Positions 32,972 to 44,486 of a stretch of DNA of 46,329 bases are shown piece after piece. This DNA comes from Pseudomonadota bacterium (GTDB lineage Bacteria > Pseudomonadota > Alphaproteobacteria > Sphingomonadales > Sphingomonadaceae): NCBI GenBank assembly GCA_030271565.1, contig JARXKR010000001.1, forward strand, positions 1-46,329, written 5' to 3'. Position 1 is the first letter of the stretch. Each line of letters opens with the position of its first letter. Both the position numbers and the translations under genes were made by a program. The notes under the pieces were generated by a model. It was given only the letters and a program-made list of their open reading frames with translations, did not search any database and was not told the DNA's origin.

Positions 32972-33442
32972 TCAGATCAGACCATGCGCGCCGGCCATGG
33001 CGCCAATGAGGGTGAACAGCGCGGCAACAGACAGAACGCGGTGGACGGCAACCATCCGGTCGAAATCTGCCTCCGGCGTTTGTGACACGGCCATCCGGCG
33101 GTGCAGAAACAGTGGCTCGGCGATATATAGCATCACGGCGAAGATCAGCCACAGCGCCAGCATCGCGCCCATCCACCAGTAAGCCGGATCGACAAACCGC
33201 CACCACAGGTCTGCGCGCCAGGTCATCCAGAAGCCCGACAGTCCGGCCAGCAGGACCCAGACCCGCGCCTGCTGGGCAAAGCCCTGTTCGATTTTGTGGA
33301 AGGCTGCGAGGCGTCCAGCCGGCGGCTCGCTTCGCCGCAATGCGGGCATGACCACAAAGGTCACGAACCAGACCCCGCCGATCCAGCCGACCATGGAGGC
33401 GACGTGAACAACGCGCGCGATGGTGAAATCATCAATCATCAT
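32972..33442 (-). CDS. Small four-helix membrane protein (CopD/DUF2269-like)
   Basis: 156 residues with four predicted membrane helices. RVVHVASMVGWIGGVWFVTF in helix 1 and VHRVLSVAALFTLIGAMAGAH in helix 4 place His residues near the membrane faces, as in CopD-like or heme-binding four-helix proteins. It is often found beside nnrS in nitrate or denitrification clusters. A heme-linked or redox role is inference. The start sits 36 bases from a perfect FNR-type palindrome. Confidence 0.75.
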   Translation of the reverse strand: MMIDDFTIARVVHVASMVGWIGGVWFVTFVVMPALRRSEPPAGRLAAFHKIEQGFAQQARVWVLLAGLSGFWMTWRADLWWRFVDPAYWWMGAMLALWLIFAVMLYIAEPLFLHRRMAVSQTPEADFDRMVAVHRVLSVAALFTLIGAMAGAHGLI

Positions 33443-33477
33443 GGCTCAATGTCATGTCACAATCATGATCGCTTGTC

Positions 33478-33491
33478 TTGATATGCATCAA
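33478..33491. promoter_or_regulatory. FNR/DNR-type anaerobic control site
   Basis: TTGATATGCATCAA is a perfect match to TTGATnnnnATCAA. It is almost midway between the divergent starts at 33442 (minus) and 33526 (plus), centred about 42 bases from each ATG. It can control the nnrS operon, the porin or both. Confidence 0.85.
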
Positions 33492-33525
33492 ACCATTATC
33501 GCGAAACGGCGGTATTCAAGATGAC

Positions 33526-34737
33526 ATGAGTCAACGAATATATGCGCTCCTGCCGCTCGCTGTCGGTCTCTGCTTTGCTCCCGCCGCGCTGGCCCAGCAG
33601 GCCTCCAACCCTGTGACGATCTACGCCGATATCCGCTACCGGCTTGAATTCGTCGATCAGGTCGGGTTGCCGGAGGATGCAACTGCATCGACGTTGCGGG
33701 TGCGAGCGGGGGTCAGAACCGCCGAATGGCAGGGCCTGAGCGCGGTTGTCGAAGGTGAGGCAATCGCCCGGATCGGTGCCGAACGATACAACGACACGGT
33801 CAACGGACGAGCGTCTTTCCCGGTGGTTGCCGACCCGGCCGATGTGCTCTTGAATCAAGTCTATCTCAAGTTCAGGCCAACCGCCGCAATCGAGAGTGTG
33901 GTTGGGCGGCAAACGGTCAATTTCGACAACCAGCGTTGGCTTGGCTCGGTCAACTGGCGGCAGAACGATCAGACGCTCGATGCTGCGCGTGTGACGGTGA
34001 AGCCGTTCAAGGGGGGCACGCTTGATTACGTCTATGCCTGGCGGGTCAACCGGGTGTTCGGTCCGGATTCGCCGCAAGGTATCTGGCGCGGCACTGACAT
34101 TCACGCGGTGCGTGCAGCCTATGCGATCAAGAACGTCGGTACGCTGTCCGCATATGGCTACTGGCTGGACATCCCCTCAAGTCCGGCTTCCAGCTCGCGG
34201 ACCGTGGGCGTGCGGCTCGTCGGGGAGCGACCGGTCGGCAGGGGTGTAGCGCTGCTTTATGCTGCCGAATATGCGCGCCAGCAGGAACATGGCGCCAATC
34301 CGCGCACGTTCGCACTCGACTACTGGCTGTTCGAGCCCGGGGTGAAGGCCGGCCCGGTGACGCTAAAGTTTGGCTACGAACGGCTAGAAGGCAACGGGAC
34401 GGTCGCGCTCCAGACCCCGCTTGCCACGCTTCACGCCTTCAACGGCTGGGCCGACAAGTTCCTGACCACTCCTGCGAATGGCTTGCGCGATTTCTACCTC
34501 GATGCCGCCTACAAGGTGCCGGGCAAGGGGCCGCTCGCCGGGTTGACGTTGCGCGGCGCCTGGCACGACTACAATTCGACCGTCGGCAATCTCGGTTATG
34601 GTCAGGAATGGAATGCGCTGGTCAGTTACCCGGTGCACAAGGCAATCACCTTGACCGCCAAGTTTGCCCGCTATGATGCCGGGGCCTTTGCGACCGATAC
34701 CACCAAGGTCTGGTTTCAGGCCGAAGCGAAGTTCTGA
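33526..34737 (+). CDS. Outer membrane porin (alginate-export-like family)
   Basis: 403 residues from ATG 33526; an upstream extension to 33478 would run through the FNR site and is rejected. A signal peptide ends at ALA-QQ (residue about 24). The remainder alternates short amphipathic strands ending in an aromatic residue (VWFQAEAKF, final Phe), as beta-barrel proteins do, and resembles the family annotated as alginate export porins that accompany nitrate genes. A role in nitrate/nitrite passage across the outer membrane is inferred from the shared anaerobic control and neighbours. Confidence 0.8.
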   Translation: MSQRIYALLPLAVGLCFAPAALAQQASNPVTIYADIRYRLEFVDQVGLPEDATASTLRVRAGVRTAEWQGLSAVVEGEAIARIGAERYNDTVNGRASFPVVADPADVLLNQVYLKFRPTAAIESVVGRQTVNFDNQRWLGSVNWRQNDQTLDAARVTVKPFKGGTLDYVYAWRVNRVFGPDSPQGIWRGTDIHAVRAAYAIKNVGTLSAYGYWLDIPSSPASSSRTVGVRLVGERPVGRGVALLYAAEYARQQEHGANPRTFALDYWLFEPGVKAGPVTLKFGYERLEGNGTVALQTPLATLHAFNGWADKFLTTPANGLRDFYLDAAYKVPGKGPLAGLTLRGAWHDYNSTVGNLGYGQEWNALVSYPVHKAITLTAKFARYDAGAFATDTTKVWFQAEAKF

Positions 34738-34743
34738 AAAGCG

Positions 34744-34863
34744 TTATTCGTCGTTCTTGACCGGATCAGGCCGGGCGAACTCTGCAAGTGCGCCCCGGTC
34801 GGTGGTCCGGATCATTGCTCCATCTACGGCCAGGCCATGATGTCCGAGCACGCCGAATGCGCG
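34744..34863 (-). pseudogene. C-terminal remnant of a possible Crp/Fnr-type regulator
   Basis: The minus strand reads RAFGVLGHHGLAVDGAMIRT then TDRGALAEFARPDPVKNDE and stop (34744-34746). This looks like the end of a winged-helix Crp/Fnr domain (leader-G-L---DG--I--TDR-AL---A). The frame is closed by a stop near 34905, and no start or upstream DNA-binding helix is present. So only a tail is left between the porin and narK. Family assignment is tentative. Confidence 0.4.
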
Positions 34864-35013
34864 ACAGATTTTCGGACCTGCCTTGCTCTTGAATGGTTTC
34901 GGCGGCGCTTAGCGTTTCGATTGATGTTCATTGATCAAAGTCCTGATCTAAATCGGGTCTTGAATTGTCGGAAATCATGCGGGTTTTTGCTTGGAGGTTC
35001 GGGTCACGGCAAT

Positions 35014-35027
35014 TTGATCCTGATCAA
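35014..35027. promoter_or_regulatory. FNR/DNR-type site upstream of narK
   Basis: TTGATCCTGATCAA is a second perfect TTGATnnnnATCAA palindrome, centred 72 bases before the narK ATG. A class II position (-41.5) would place transcription start near 35062, leaving a leader of about 30 bases. It should drive narK-narGHJI and the genes behind them when oxygen is low. Confidence 0.85.
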
Positions 35028-35092
35028 AGCTGTTGCCGCCAAAACAGTCCAAGTCCGAGTTTGAGCTACTTCAACCGGACGGGGATAGAGCG

Positions 35093-37831
35093 ATGCCATT
35101 GCAGCAAACGGTCAGCGCGGGCGAACAGAACCGGGCCCTTGGCCTCAGCACCTTTGCCTTCACCATCTGCTTCGCGGTCTGGACGATTTTCGCGATCATC
35201 GGGATCCAGATCAAGCAGGATCTGGGGCTCAACGATACGCAATTCGGTTTGCTGGTTGGTACGCCGATCCTGACCGGATCGCTGGTGCGGCTGATGCTGG
35301 GGATCTGGACCGATCAATATGGCGGCCGGCTTCTATTTCCGCTGACCATGGTGGCCTCGGCGCTGTCCACATTCCTGCTGTCGTATGCCGACAGCTACCT
35401 GATGATGCTGGTCGCCGCCCTTGGGCTTGGTCTGGCCGGCGGCGGGTTTGCAGTGGGCGTGGCTTATGTTTCGAAGTGGTATCCGCAAGATCGCCAGGGA
35501 TCGGCGCTCGGCTTTTTTGGCATGGGCAATGTCGGCGCGGCCTTGACTAAATTTGTTGCCCCTTGGGTAATGGTGGCGCTGGGATGGCAGGCGGTTGCGC
35601 AGATCTGGGCCGGCGCGCTGGCGCTGGTCGCTGTGCTGTTCTTCCTTTTTGCCAAGGACGACCCTGACCTTGCCGCACGCAAGCTAAGCGGAGAAAAGCC
35701 CAAGCCGCTGAAAGAGCAACTTGAACCACTCAAGAACGAGCAGGTGTGGCGCTTCTCACTCTACTATTTCTTCGTTTTCGGGGCTTTTGTCGCGCTGGCG
35801 TTGTGGCTGCCTAAATACCTGATTGAGGTTTACGGGGTGGACATCAAGGTCGCAGGGATGCTCGCGGCGACTTTCTCACTCTCAGCCTCGCTGTTCCGCG
35901 CCTATGGCGGGGTGTTGTCCGACCGTTACGGAGCGCGGAAGATCATGTATGCCACATTTGGGGTGGCCATGATCCTGCTGTTCATGCTGTCCTATCCGGC
36001 GACCGATTATACGGTGCACGGGATCAAGGGTGACATTCACTTCTCGACCTCGATGAGCCTGGTTCCCTTTGTGCTGACCGTATTTGTGCTCGGCTTTTTC
36101 ATGTCGCTGGGCAAGGCGGCGGTCTACAAGCACATTCCGGTCTACTATCCTGATCATGTCGGCTCGGTCGGCGGGCTGGTCGGCCTGGTCGGCGGGCTGG
36201 GCGGGTTTGTCCTGCCGATTGTGTTCGGCGCGGTCAGCGACCTGACCGGCATCTGGACCAGTTGCTTCATGGTGTTGTTCGCGCTGGTTGCCGTGGCACT
36301 TGGCTGGATGCACCTGGCAATTCGCCAGATGGAGCAAAAAGCGGCCGGGCTCGACAATCGTTCGCTGCCGCAGTTTCCCGAAATGGCCGGGCTGCACGAT
36401 GCCGAAACCCATGCTGCGCATGAGGTGCGGGGCAAGGTGATCGCAGACTGGCGGCCGGAAGACTCCCGGTTCTGGGAAGAGACCGGCCAGCGCATTGCCA
36501 ACCGCAATCTCTACATCTCGATCCCCGCGCTGCTGCTCGCATTTGCAGTGTGGATGGTCTGGTCCGTGGTCGTCGCCAAGCTGCCCCTGATCGGCTTCGC
36601 CTATACCACGGACCAATTGTTCTGGCTGGCCGCGCTGCCCGGGCTCTCGGGCGCGACTTTCCGGATCTTCTATTCGTTCATGGTGCCGATATTCGGCGGG
36701 CGGCTGTGGACTACGCTGTCCACCGCGACTTTGCTGATCCCCGCCTTCGGCATCGGCTATGCGGTGCAGAACCCCGATACACCATATTTCATCTTCCTGG
36801 TGCTGGCGCTGCTGTGCGGCTTTGGCGGCGGGAACTTTGCCTCATCGATGTCCAATATCGGGTTCTTCTTCCCCAGGGCGCAGAAGGGGAATGCTTTGGC
36901 GCTCAATGCCGGTCTCGGTAACCTGGGCGTATCGGTGATGCAGTTCGCGGTGCCGCTGGTGATTACCGCAAGTGTGTTCGGTGCATTGGGCGGCGATCCC
37001 ATGCCGACCAAGGACGGCGGCCAGCTGTGGCTGCAGAACGCCGGCTTCATCTGGGTGCCGTTCATCATTGCCAGCACCGTATTGGCCTGGTTCGGGATGA
37101 ACGACATTGCCGATGCCAAAGCCAGCTTTGCCGAGCAGGCGGTAATTTTCCAGCGCAAGCACAACTGGCTGATGTGCTGGCTCTACACCGGCACCTTCGG
37201 ATCGTTCATCGGCTTCTCTGCTGGTCTGCCGCTGCTCGCCAAAAGCCAGTTCCCGGATGTCAACGTGCTCAAGTACGTGTTTCTTGGCCCGCTGGTCGGC
37301 GCGATCAGCCGCGCTGCCACCGGCTGGGTGGCGGATCGCTGGGGCGGGGCGCGGGTCACTTTCTGGGTGTTCATCGGCATGATCGTCGGGGCGTTTGGCG
37401 TGATTCATTTCCTTGAGGCCAAGGACTTCAACGGCTTTCTCGGAGCCTTCATCTTCATGTTCTTTGTCACCGGGGTAGGCAATGCCGCCACCTTCCAGAT
37501 GATCCCCAATATCATGCGCCAGGAAGTGCCGCGGCTCATGCCCGAACTCGATGCCGCTCAGCGGACCCGTCAGGCCGAAAAGGAATCGGCGGCGATCGTC
37601 GGCTTTACCTCAGCGATTGCTGCTTACGGTGCCTTCTTCATCCCACGCGCCTTCGGGATGTCGATCTCGGCCACCGGCACGCCGATGATGGCGCTCTATG
37701 GCTTCATCGTCTTCTACGCGAGCTGCGCGGCGCTGACCTGGTGGGCCTACACCCGCAAGGGCGGACTGCTCCATGATATCGAACGTGGCCGCGCTGCCGC
37801 CCGTCCCGTTGCCCAAGGAGCTATAGCATGA
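35093..37831 (+). CDS. narK: Fused NarK1-NarK2 nitrate/nitrite transporter
   Basis: 912 residues from ATG 35093 (GGGGATAGAG upstream). Two complete MFS units of about 12 helices each: residues about 15-408 (AFTICFAVWTIFAIIG, GLAGGGFAVGVAYVSKWYP) and about 472-900 (FGGGNFASSMSNIGFFFPRA, a NarK signature), joined by a polar linker. In Paracoccus the same fusion combines a nitrate/proton symporter (NarK1) with a nitrate/nitrite antiporter (NarK2), giving start-up and steady-state nitrate entry. It heads the nar operon and overlaps narG by ATGA. Confidence 0.95.
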   Translation: MPLQQTVSAGEQNRALGLSTFAFTICFAVWTIFAIIGIQIKQDLGLNDTQFGLLVGTPILTGSLVRLMLGIWTDQYGGRLLFPLTMVASALSTFLLSYADSYLMMLVAALGLGLAGGGFAVGVAYVSKWYPQDRQGSALGFFGMGNVGAALTKFVAPWVMVALGWQAVAQIWAGALALVAVLFFLFAKDDPDLAARKLSGEKPKPLKEQLEPLKNEQVWRFSLYYFFVFGAFVALALWLPKYLIEVYGVDIKVAGMLAATFSLSASLFRAYGGVLSDRYGARKIMYATFGVAMILLFMLSYPATDYTVHGIKGDIHFSTSMSLVPFVLTVFVLGFFMSLGKAAVYKHIPVYYPDHVGSVGGLVGLVGGLGGFVLPIVFGAVSDLTGIWTSCFMVLFALVAVALGWMHLAIRQMEQKAAGLDNRSLPQFPEMAGLHDAETHAAHEVRGKVIADWRPEDSRFWEETGQRIANRNLYISIPALLLAFAVWMVWSVVVAKLPLIGFAYTTDQLFWLAALPGLSGATFRIFYSFMVPIFGGRLWTTLSTATLLIPAFGIGYAVQNPDTPYFIFLVLALLCGFGGGNFASSMSNIGFFFPRAQKGNALALNAGLGNLGVSVMQFAVPLVITASVFGALGGDPMPTKDGGQLWLQNAGFIWVPFIIASTVLAWFGMNDIADAKASFAEQAVIFQRKHNWLMCWLYTGTFGSFIGFSAGLPLLAKSQFPDVNVLKYVFLGPLVGAISRAATGWVADRWGGARVTFWVFIGMIVGAFGVIHFLEAKDFNGFLGAFIFMFFVTGVGNAATFQMIPNIMRQEVPRLMPELDAAQRTRQAEKESAAIVGFTSAIAAYGAFFIPRAFGMSISATGTPMMALYGFIVFYASCAALTWWAYTRKGGLLHDIERGRAAARPVAQGAIA

Positions 37832-40800
37832 GCCACCTGCTCGACCGCCTGACTTTCTTCACCCATAAGAAAGAGGCCTTCTCCGATGGTCACGGGGTGA
37901 CCACTGGCGAAGCGCGGGACTGGGAGGACAGCTACCGCAAGCGCTGGCAGCACGACAAGATTGTGCGCTCCACTCACGGGGTGAACTGCACCGGGTCATG
38001 CAGCTGGAAGATCTACGTCAAGGGCGGGATCATCACCTGGGAAACCCAGCAGACCGACTATCCCCGGACCCGGCCCGAATTGCCCAATCACGAGCCGCGC
38101 GGCTGCCCGCGCGGGGCGAGTTACTCGTGGTATATCTACTCGGCCCAGCGGCTGAAGTACCCGCTGATCCGCAAGCGGCTGGTCAAGCTGTGGCGAGCGG
38201 CGCGGGCCACGTTGCCCCCGGTCGCCGCGTGGGCCTCGATCCAGAACGATCCGGTCGCCCGTAAAAGCTATACCGCGATCCGCGGCCATGGCGGTTTTGT
38301 GCGCAGCACCTGGGACGAGGTCAACGAGATCATCGCCGCCGCCAATGCTTATACCGCCAAGACCTGGGGCCCGGACCGGGTGATCGGCTTTTCGCCGATC
38401 CCGGCGATGTCGATGGTCTCTTACGCGGCGGGGTCGCGCTATCTCTCGCTGCTCGGCGGCACCTGCCTGAGCTTCTATGACTGGTACTGCGATCTGCCGC
38501 CCGCCAGCCCGATGACCTGGGGGGAACAGACCGACGTTCCTGAAAGCGCCGATTGGTACAATTCCGGTTTCCTGATGCTGTGGGGCAGCAACGTGCCGCA
38601 AACCCGTACACCCGACGCCCATTTCATGACCGAAGCGCGCTATCGCGGAGCCAAGGTCGCGGTCGTCAGTCCCGATTATGCCGAAGCGACGAAGTTCGCC
38701 GACATTTGGTTGAACCCCAAGGCGGGAACCGACGCGGCACTTGCGCTGGCGATGGGTCACGTGATCCTGCGCGAGTTTCACCTTGACCGACAGGTGCCCT
38801 ATTTCGAGGATTACTGTCGCCGCTATTCGGATATGCCGATGCTGGTGCGGCTGGTCGAAAAAGATGGCCGGTTCGTGCCTGACCGGCTGCTGCGGGCCTC
38901 TGATTTCAAGGGTAACTTGGGTGAGACCAACAACCCCGAATGGAAGACTGTGGCGATCGACGAAGCGCGCGACGACGTGGTTGCTCCAACAGGAACAGCC
39001 GGCTTTCGCTGGGGCGAGAAGGGCAAATGGAACCTGGAAGAAAAGGACGGTCACGGCAGCGCCGTCAATCTTCGGATGACCGCGATCCTGGACAAGGATC
39101 ACGATGAAATCCTCGATGTGGCGTTTCCCTATTTCGGCAACCGCGAGCACGACTTCTTCCAGGGCACAGATCACCCGGACGTGCTGCTGAAACGTGTTCC
39201 GGTGCGCGAGCTGGAACTGACCGAAGGGCGCACCTATGTCGCCACTGTGTTCGATCTGCTCTGCGCCAATTACGGGCTTGATCGCGGGCTGGGCGGCGAA
39301 CACGTGGCGCGCGATTATGGCGATGCCAGCCCCTATACCCCGGCCTGGGCCGAGACGATCACCGGTATTCCGGCCGACCACATCATCACCGTGGCGCGCG
39401 AATTCGCGGCCAATGCCGAGGCGACGAACGGCAAGTCGATGGTCATCCTGGGGGCGGGTATCAACCACTGGTACCACATGGACATGAATTACCGGGGGAT
39501 CATCAACCTTCTGGTGATGTGCGGCTGTGTCGGTAAATCGGGTGGCGGCTGGGCACATTATGTCGGGCAGGAAAAGCTCCGCCCGCAGACCGGCTGGCTG
39601 CCGCTAGCCTTCGGACTCGACTGGAGCCGGCCGCCGCGGCAGATGAATTCCACCAGCTTCTTCTATGCCCATACAGACCAGTGGCGCTACGAAACTCTGG
39701 GGGTTAGCGAGATTTTGTCACCCACTGCTCCAGAGGGTGACTGGGACGCCAGCCTGATCGATTACAACGTCCGTTCGGAACGGATGGGCTGGCTCCCTTC
39801 CGCGCCGCAACTCAAGACCAACCCACTGGAAGTGGGCAAGGCGATCAAGGCTTCGGGCAAGAGCGCCCCTGATTACGTTGCTGCCGCGCTCAAATCGGGC
39901 GAGCTTGAAATGTCATGTTTCGATCCCGACGATCCGGCCAACTGGCCGCGCAATATGTTCATCTGGCGCTCAAACCTGCTCGGCAGTTCGGGCAAGGGGC
40001 ATGAGTATTTCCTCAAGCATCTGCTCGGCACCGCCCACGGGGTCCAGGGCAAGGACCTGGGCGAGATGGGGCATCAAAAGCCCAAGGATGTGAAGTGGCA
40101 CGATGAGGCACCCAAGGGCAAGCTGGACCTGCTGGTCACGCTCGACTTCAGGATGTCGACCACCTGCGTCTATTCCGACATCGTTCTGCCGACCGCAAGT
40201 TGGTACGAAAAGGACGATCTCAACACCTCGGACATGCATCCCTTCATCCATCCGCTGTCGGCAGCGGTCGATCCGGTGTGGGAATCGCGCAGCGATTGGG
40301 AGATCTACAAGGGCCTCGCCAAGACCTTTTCCGAGATCGCGCCCGAAGTGCTGGGGGTGGAGCAGGACGTGGTGCTGGTCCCGATCCAGCACGATACCGC
40401 CAACGAACTTGCCCAGCCGTTCGACGTGGCCGACTGGGGCGAAGGGCAGGTTGAGCCGATCCCCGGCAAGACCATGGCAAATGTTACGTTGGTCGAGCGG
40501 GATTATCCCGGCCTCTACAAGCGCTTCACCGCGCTGGGTCCGTTGCTCGACAAGCTCGGCAACGGTGGAAAAGGAATCGCCTGGAACACCACCACCGAAG
40601 TTGAAAACCTGCGCCAGCTCAACGGCACGGTGACCGAGGACGGTCCGACCAAGGGCATGCCGAAGATCGAAACCGCGATCGATGCGTGCGAAGTGCTGTT
40701 GATGCTGGCCCCGGAAACCAACGGCGAAGTTGCGGTCAAGGCGTGGGAGGCACTGTCGCAATTCACCGGGCGCGAACACGCCCATCTGGCAAAGCCCAAG

Positions 40801-41561
40801 GAAGACGAGAAGATCCGCTTCCGCGATGTGCAGGCGCAGCCGCGCAAGATCATCTCCTCACCGACCTGGTCCGGAATCGAGAGCGAGCACGTCTGCTACA
40901 ACGCCGGCTACACCAACGTCCACGAACTGATCCCGTGGCGCACCCTGACCGGGCGACAACAGCTCTATCAGGACCACAAGTGGATGCTCGCCTTCGGCGA
41001 GGGCCTGTGCGTCTACCGCCCCCCGATCGACACCAAGGCGGTGGTACCGATGCTGGCGCAAGCCGCGGGGCAGAAGCACGTGGTGCTGAACTTCATCACC
41101 CCGCACCAGAAGTGGGGGATCCATTCGACCTATACCGATAACCTGCTGATGCTGACGCTATCGCGCGGCGGGCCAATTGTCTGGATGAGCGAAGTGGACG
41201 CGGCCAAGGCCGGGCTGGTCGACAACGACTGGGTTGAAACCTTCAACGCCAACGGTGCGCTGGTGGCCCGCGTGGTTGTTTCGCAGCGGATGAAGGAAGG
41301 CACGCTGTTTATGTATCATGCGCAAGAGAAGATCGTGAACGTGCCGGGTTCACCCCTGACCGGCCAGCGCGGGGGGATCCACAACTCCGTCACCCGCGCA
41401 ATTGTGAAGCCAACGCACATGATCGGCGGTTATGTCCAGCAGGCCTACGGCTTCAACTACTATGGCACGGTTGGATCGAACCGCGACGAATTCGTGATCG
41501 TCCGCAAACTCAGCAAGGTCGACTGGCTCGAAGGCCCGCTCGCGGAAGGGGAGCATGTGGC

Positions 41562-41565
<4 letters not shown>
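37828..41565 (+). CDS. narG: Respiratory nitrate reductase alpha subunit
   Basis: A 1245-residue molybdo-bis-MGD subunit that reduces nitrate at the cytoplasmic face. The FS0 cluster ligands are His50, Cys54, Cys58 and Cys93 (STHGVNCTGSCSWK and EPRGCPRGAS). The Mo ligand is Asp222 in WYCDLPPASPMTWGEQTD, the same number as in E. coli NarG. There is no twin-arginine signal. It is coupled to narK and narH by ATGA overlaps. Nitrate is reduced to nitrite; no nitrite reductase gene lies in the window. Confidence 0.98.
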
Positions 41566-43087
<1,522 letters not shown>

Positions 43088-43088
<1 letters not shown>

Positions 43089-43789
43089 TGCAAACGACCT
43101 TGCGTATTCTGTCCGTCCTGCTGCGCTATCCCGAAGAAGCCGTGCAAGAGGCCGCGCCTGTGCTGGCTGCCTTGCTGGCCGAAGACGGTGTGCTGTCCGC
43201 TGAGCAGCGCGCCGCACTGGTTCCGTTGATCGAAAAACTGGCCAATGACGACCTGCTAGACAGCCAGGAGGCCTATGTCGGTTTGTTCGACCGGGGCCGC
43301 GCGGTATCGCTCCACCTGTTTGAACATGTCCACGGTGAAAGCAGAGACCGCGGGCAGGCGATGGTCGATTTGCGCGACCGCTACGAAGCGCAAGGGCTGG
43401 AAATCGCGGCCAAAGAGCTGCCCGATTACCTGCCGCTGTTCCTCGAGTATCTCTCCGTGCTCCCACCCGAACAGGCGGCAAATGAACTTACCGAGCCGGG
43501 CGTGATCCTGTCTGCGCTGGCCGACCGGCTGGAGGAGAAGGGCACGCCTTATGCCGCGCCGATGCGGATCCTGGCCGATCTGGCCGGGGCCGGAGGCGAA
43601 GCTTTCCAGATCGCCCCGGCTGACAATCCGGACGATCTGGCCGCGCTCGACGCGGCGTGGGAGGAAGAGCAGGTGCGTTTTGACACGCCCGTAGGGCCCG
43701 ACGCGGGCGCGTCCTGTCCCAAGGTCGGCGCGATGCTGGATCGCATGCTCGATCCCGCCGTCTCCGTCCCGCAATCAGGGAACCTGTGA
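43088..43789 (+). CDS. narJ: Nitrate reductase molybdenum cofactor assembly chaperone
   Basis: A 233-residue helical TorD-family chaperone. The NarJ core SLHLFEHVHGESRDRGQAMVD is present near residue 75, followed by ELPDYLPLFLEYLS. It binds the NarG N terminus until the Mo cofactor and FS0 are inserted and is not part of the mature enzyme. Start overlaps the narH stop by one base. Confidence 0.96.
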
Positions 43790-43790
43790 C

Positions 43791-44486
43791 ATGAACGAGT
43801 ACCTCAATCACCTGCTGTTCGGCATTTACCCCTATATTGCTCTTGTGACATTGGCCCTCGGGTCGATCGTGCGGTTTGACCGCGAACCCTACAGCTGGCG
43901 CGCAGGCTCAAGCCAGTTGCTGCGGCGCAAGCAATTGATGTGGGGATCGGTGCTGTTCCACGTTGGCGTGCTGGTCGTCTTCTTCGGCCACGTGTTCGGT
44001 CTGCTGGTTCCGATCTGGGTGTTCGAAAGTTTTCACGTCAAGCATGAATGGAAGCAGGTTCTGGCGGTTGCTGCCGGGGGCGTGGCGGGCACGTTTTCAT
44101 TCATCGGGGCGACACTGCTGCTCCACCGGCGGCTGTTCGATCCGCGCATTCGCGTGAACTCGACCTTTGCCGACACGGGTATTCTGGTCCTGCTCTGGCT
44201 GCAGTTGTTTCTTGGCCTGGCCACGATCCCGGTTTCACTTGGTCATCTCGATGGCAAGGAGATGGTGAAATTCATGGCTTGGGCGAACGGCATCTTCACG
44301 TTCAATCAGGAAGCCTCGTCCTATATCGTCGGCTCGACCTGGATTTTTCGCGTTCACATCGTCCTCGGCCTGACCATCTTCCTGCTGTTTCCGTTCACGC
44401 GCCTCGTTCACATGCTCAGTGCTCCGCTACGCTACATCTGGCGGCCCGGATACCAGGTGGTTCGCTCGCGGAAGCTGACGTCATGA
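43791..44486 (+). CDS. narI: Respiratory nitrate reductase gamma subunit
   Basis: A 231-residue membrane subunit with five helices that takes electrons from quinol and binds two b hemes. Candidate heme ligands are His57 and His67 (LFHVGVLVVFFGHVFG) and His189 and His207 (IFRVHIVLGL and TRLVHMLSAP), the expected pairing in helices 2 and 5. The VHMLSAPLRYIWRPGYQVVR tail is typical. One base separates it from narJ; its stop overlaps the following gene (ATGA). Confidence 0.97.
   Translation: MNEYLNHLLFGIYPYIALVTLALGSIVRFDREPYSWRAGSSQLLRRKQLMWGSVLFHVGVLVVFFGHVFGLLVPIWVFESFHVKHEWKQVLAVAAGGVAGTFSFIGATLLLHRRLFDPRIRVNSTFADTGILVLLWLQLFLGLATIPVSLGHLDGKEMVKFMAWANGIFTFNQEASSYIVGSTWIFRVHIVLGLTIFLLFPFTRLVHMLSAPLRYIWRPGYQVVRSRKLTS

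Noticed and set aside
34921..34938. A third FNR-like site (TTGATGTTCATTGATCAA)
   Set aside because: The outer half-sites are eight bases apart rather than four, and the inner half-site ATTGA matches poorly.
37996..39558. A 520-codon minus-strand open frame under narG
   Set aside because: Antisense shadow of narG in GC-rich codon use; its protein has no family-like pattern and no ribosome site.
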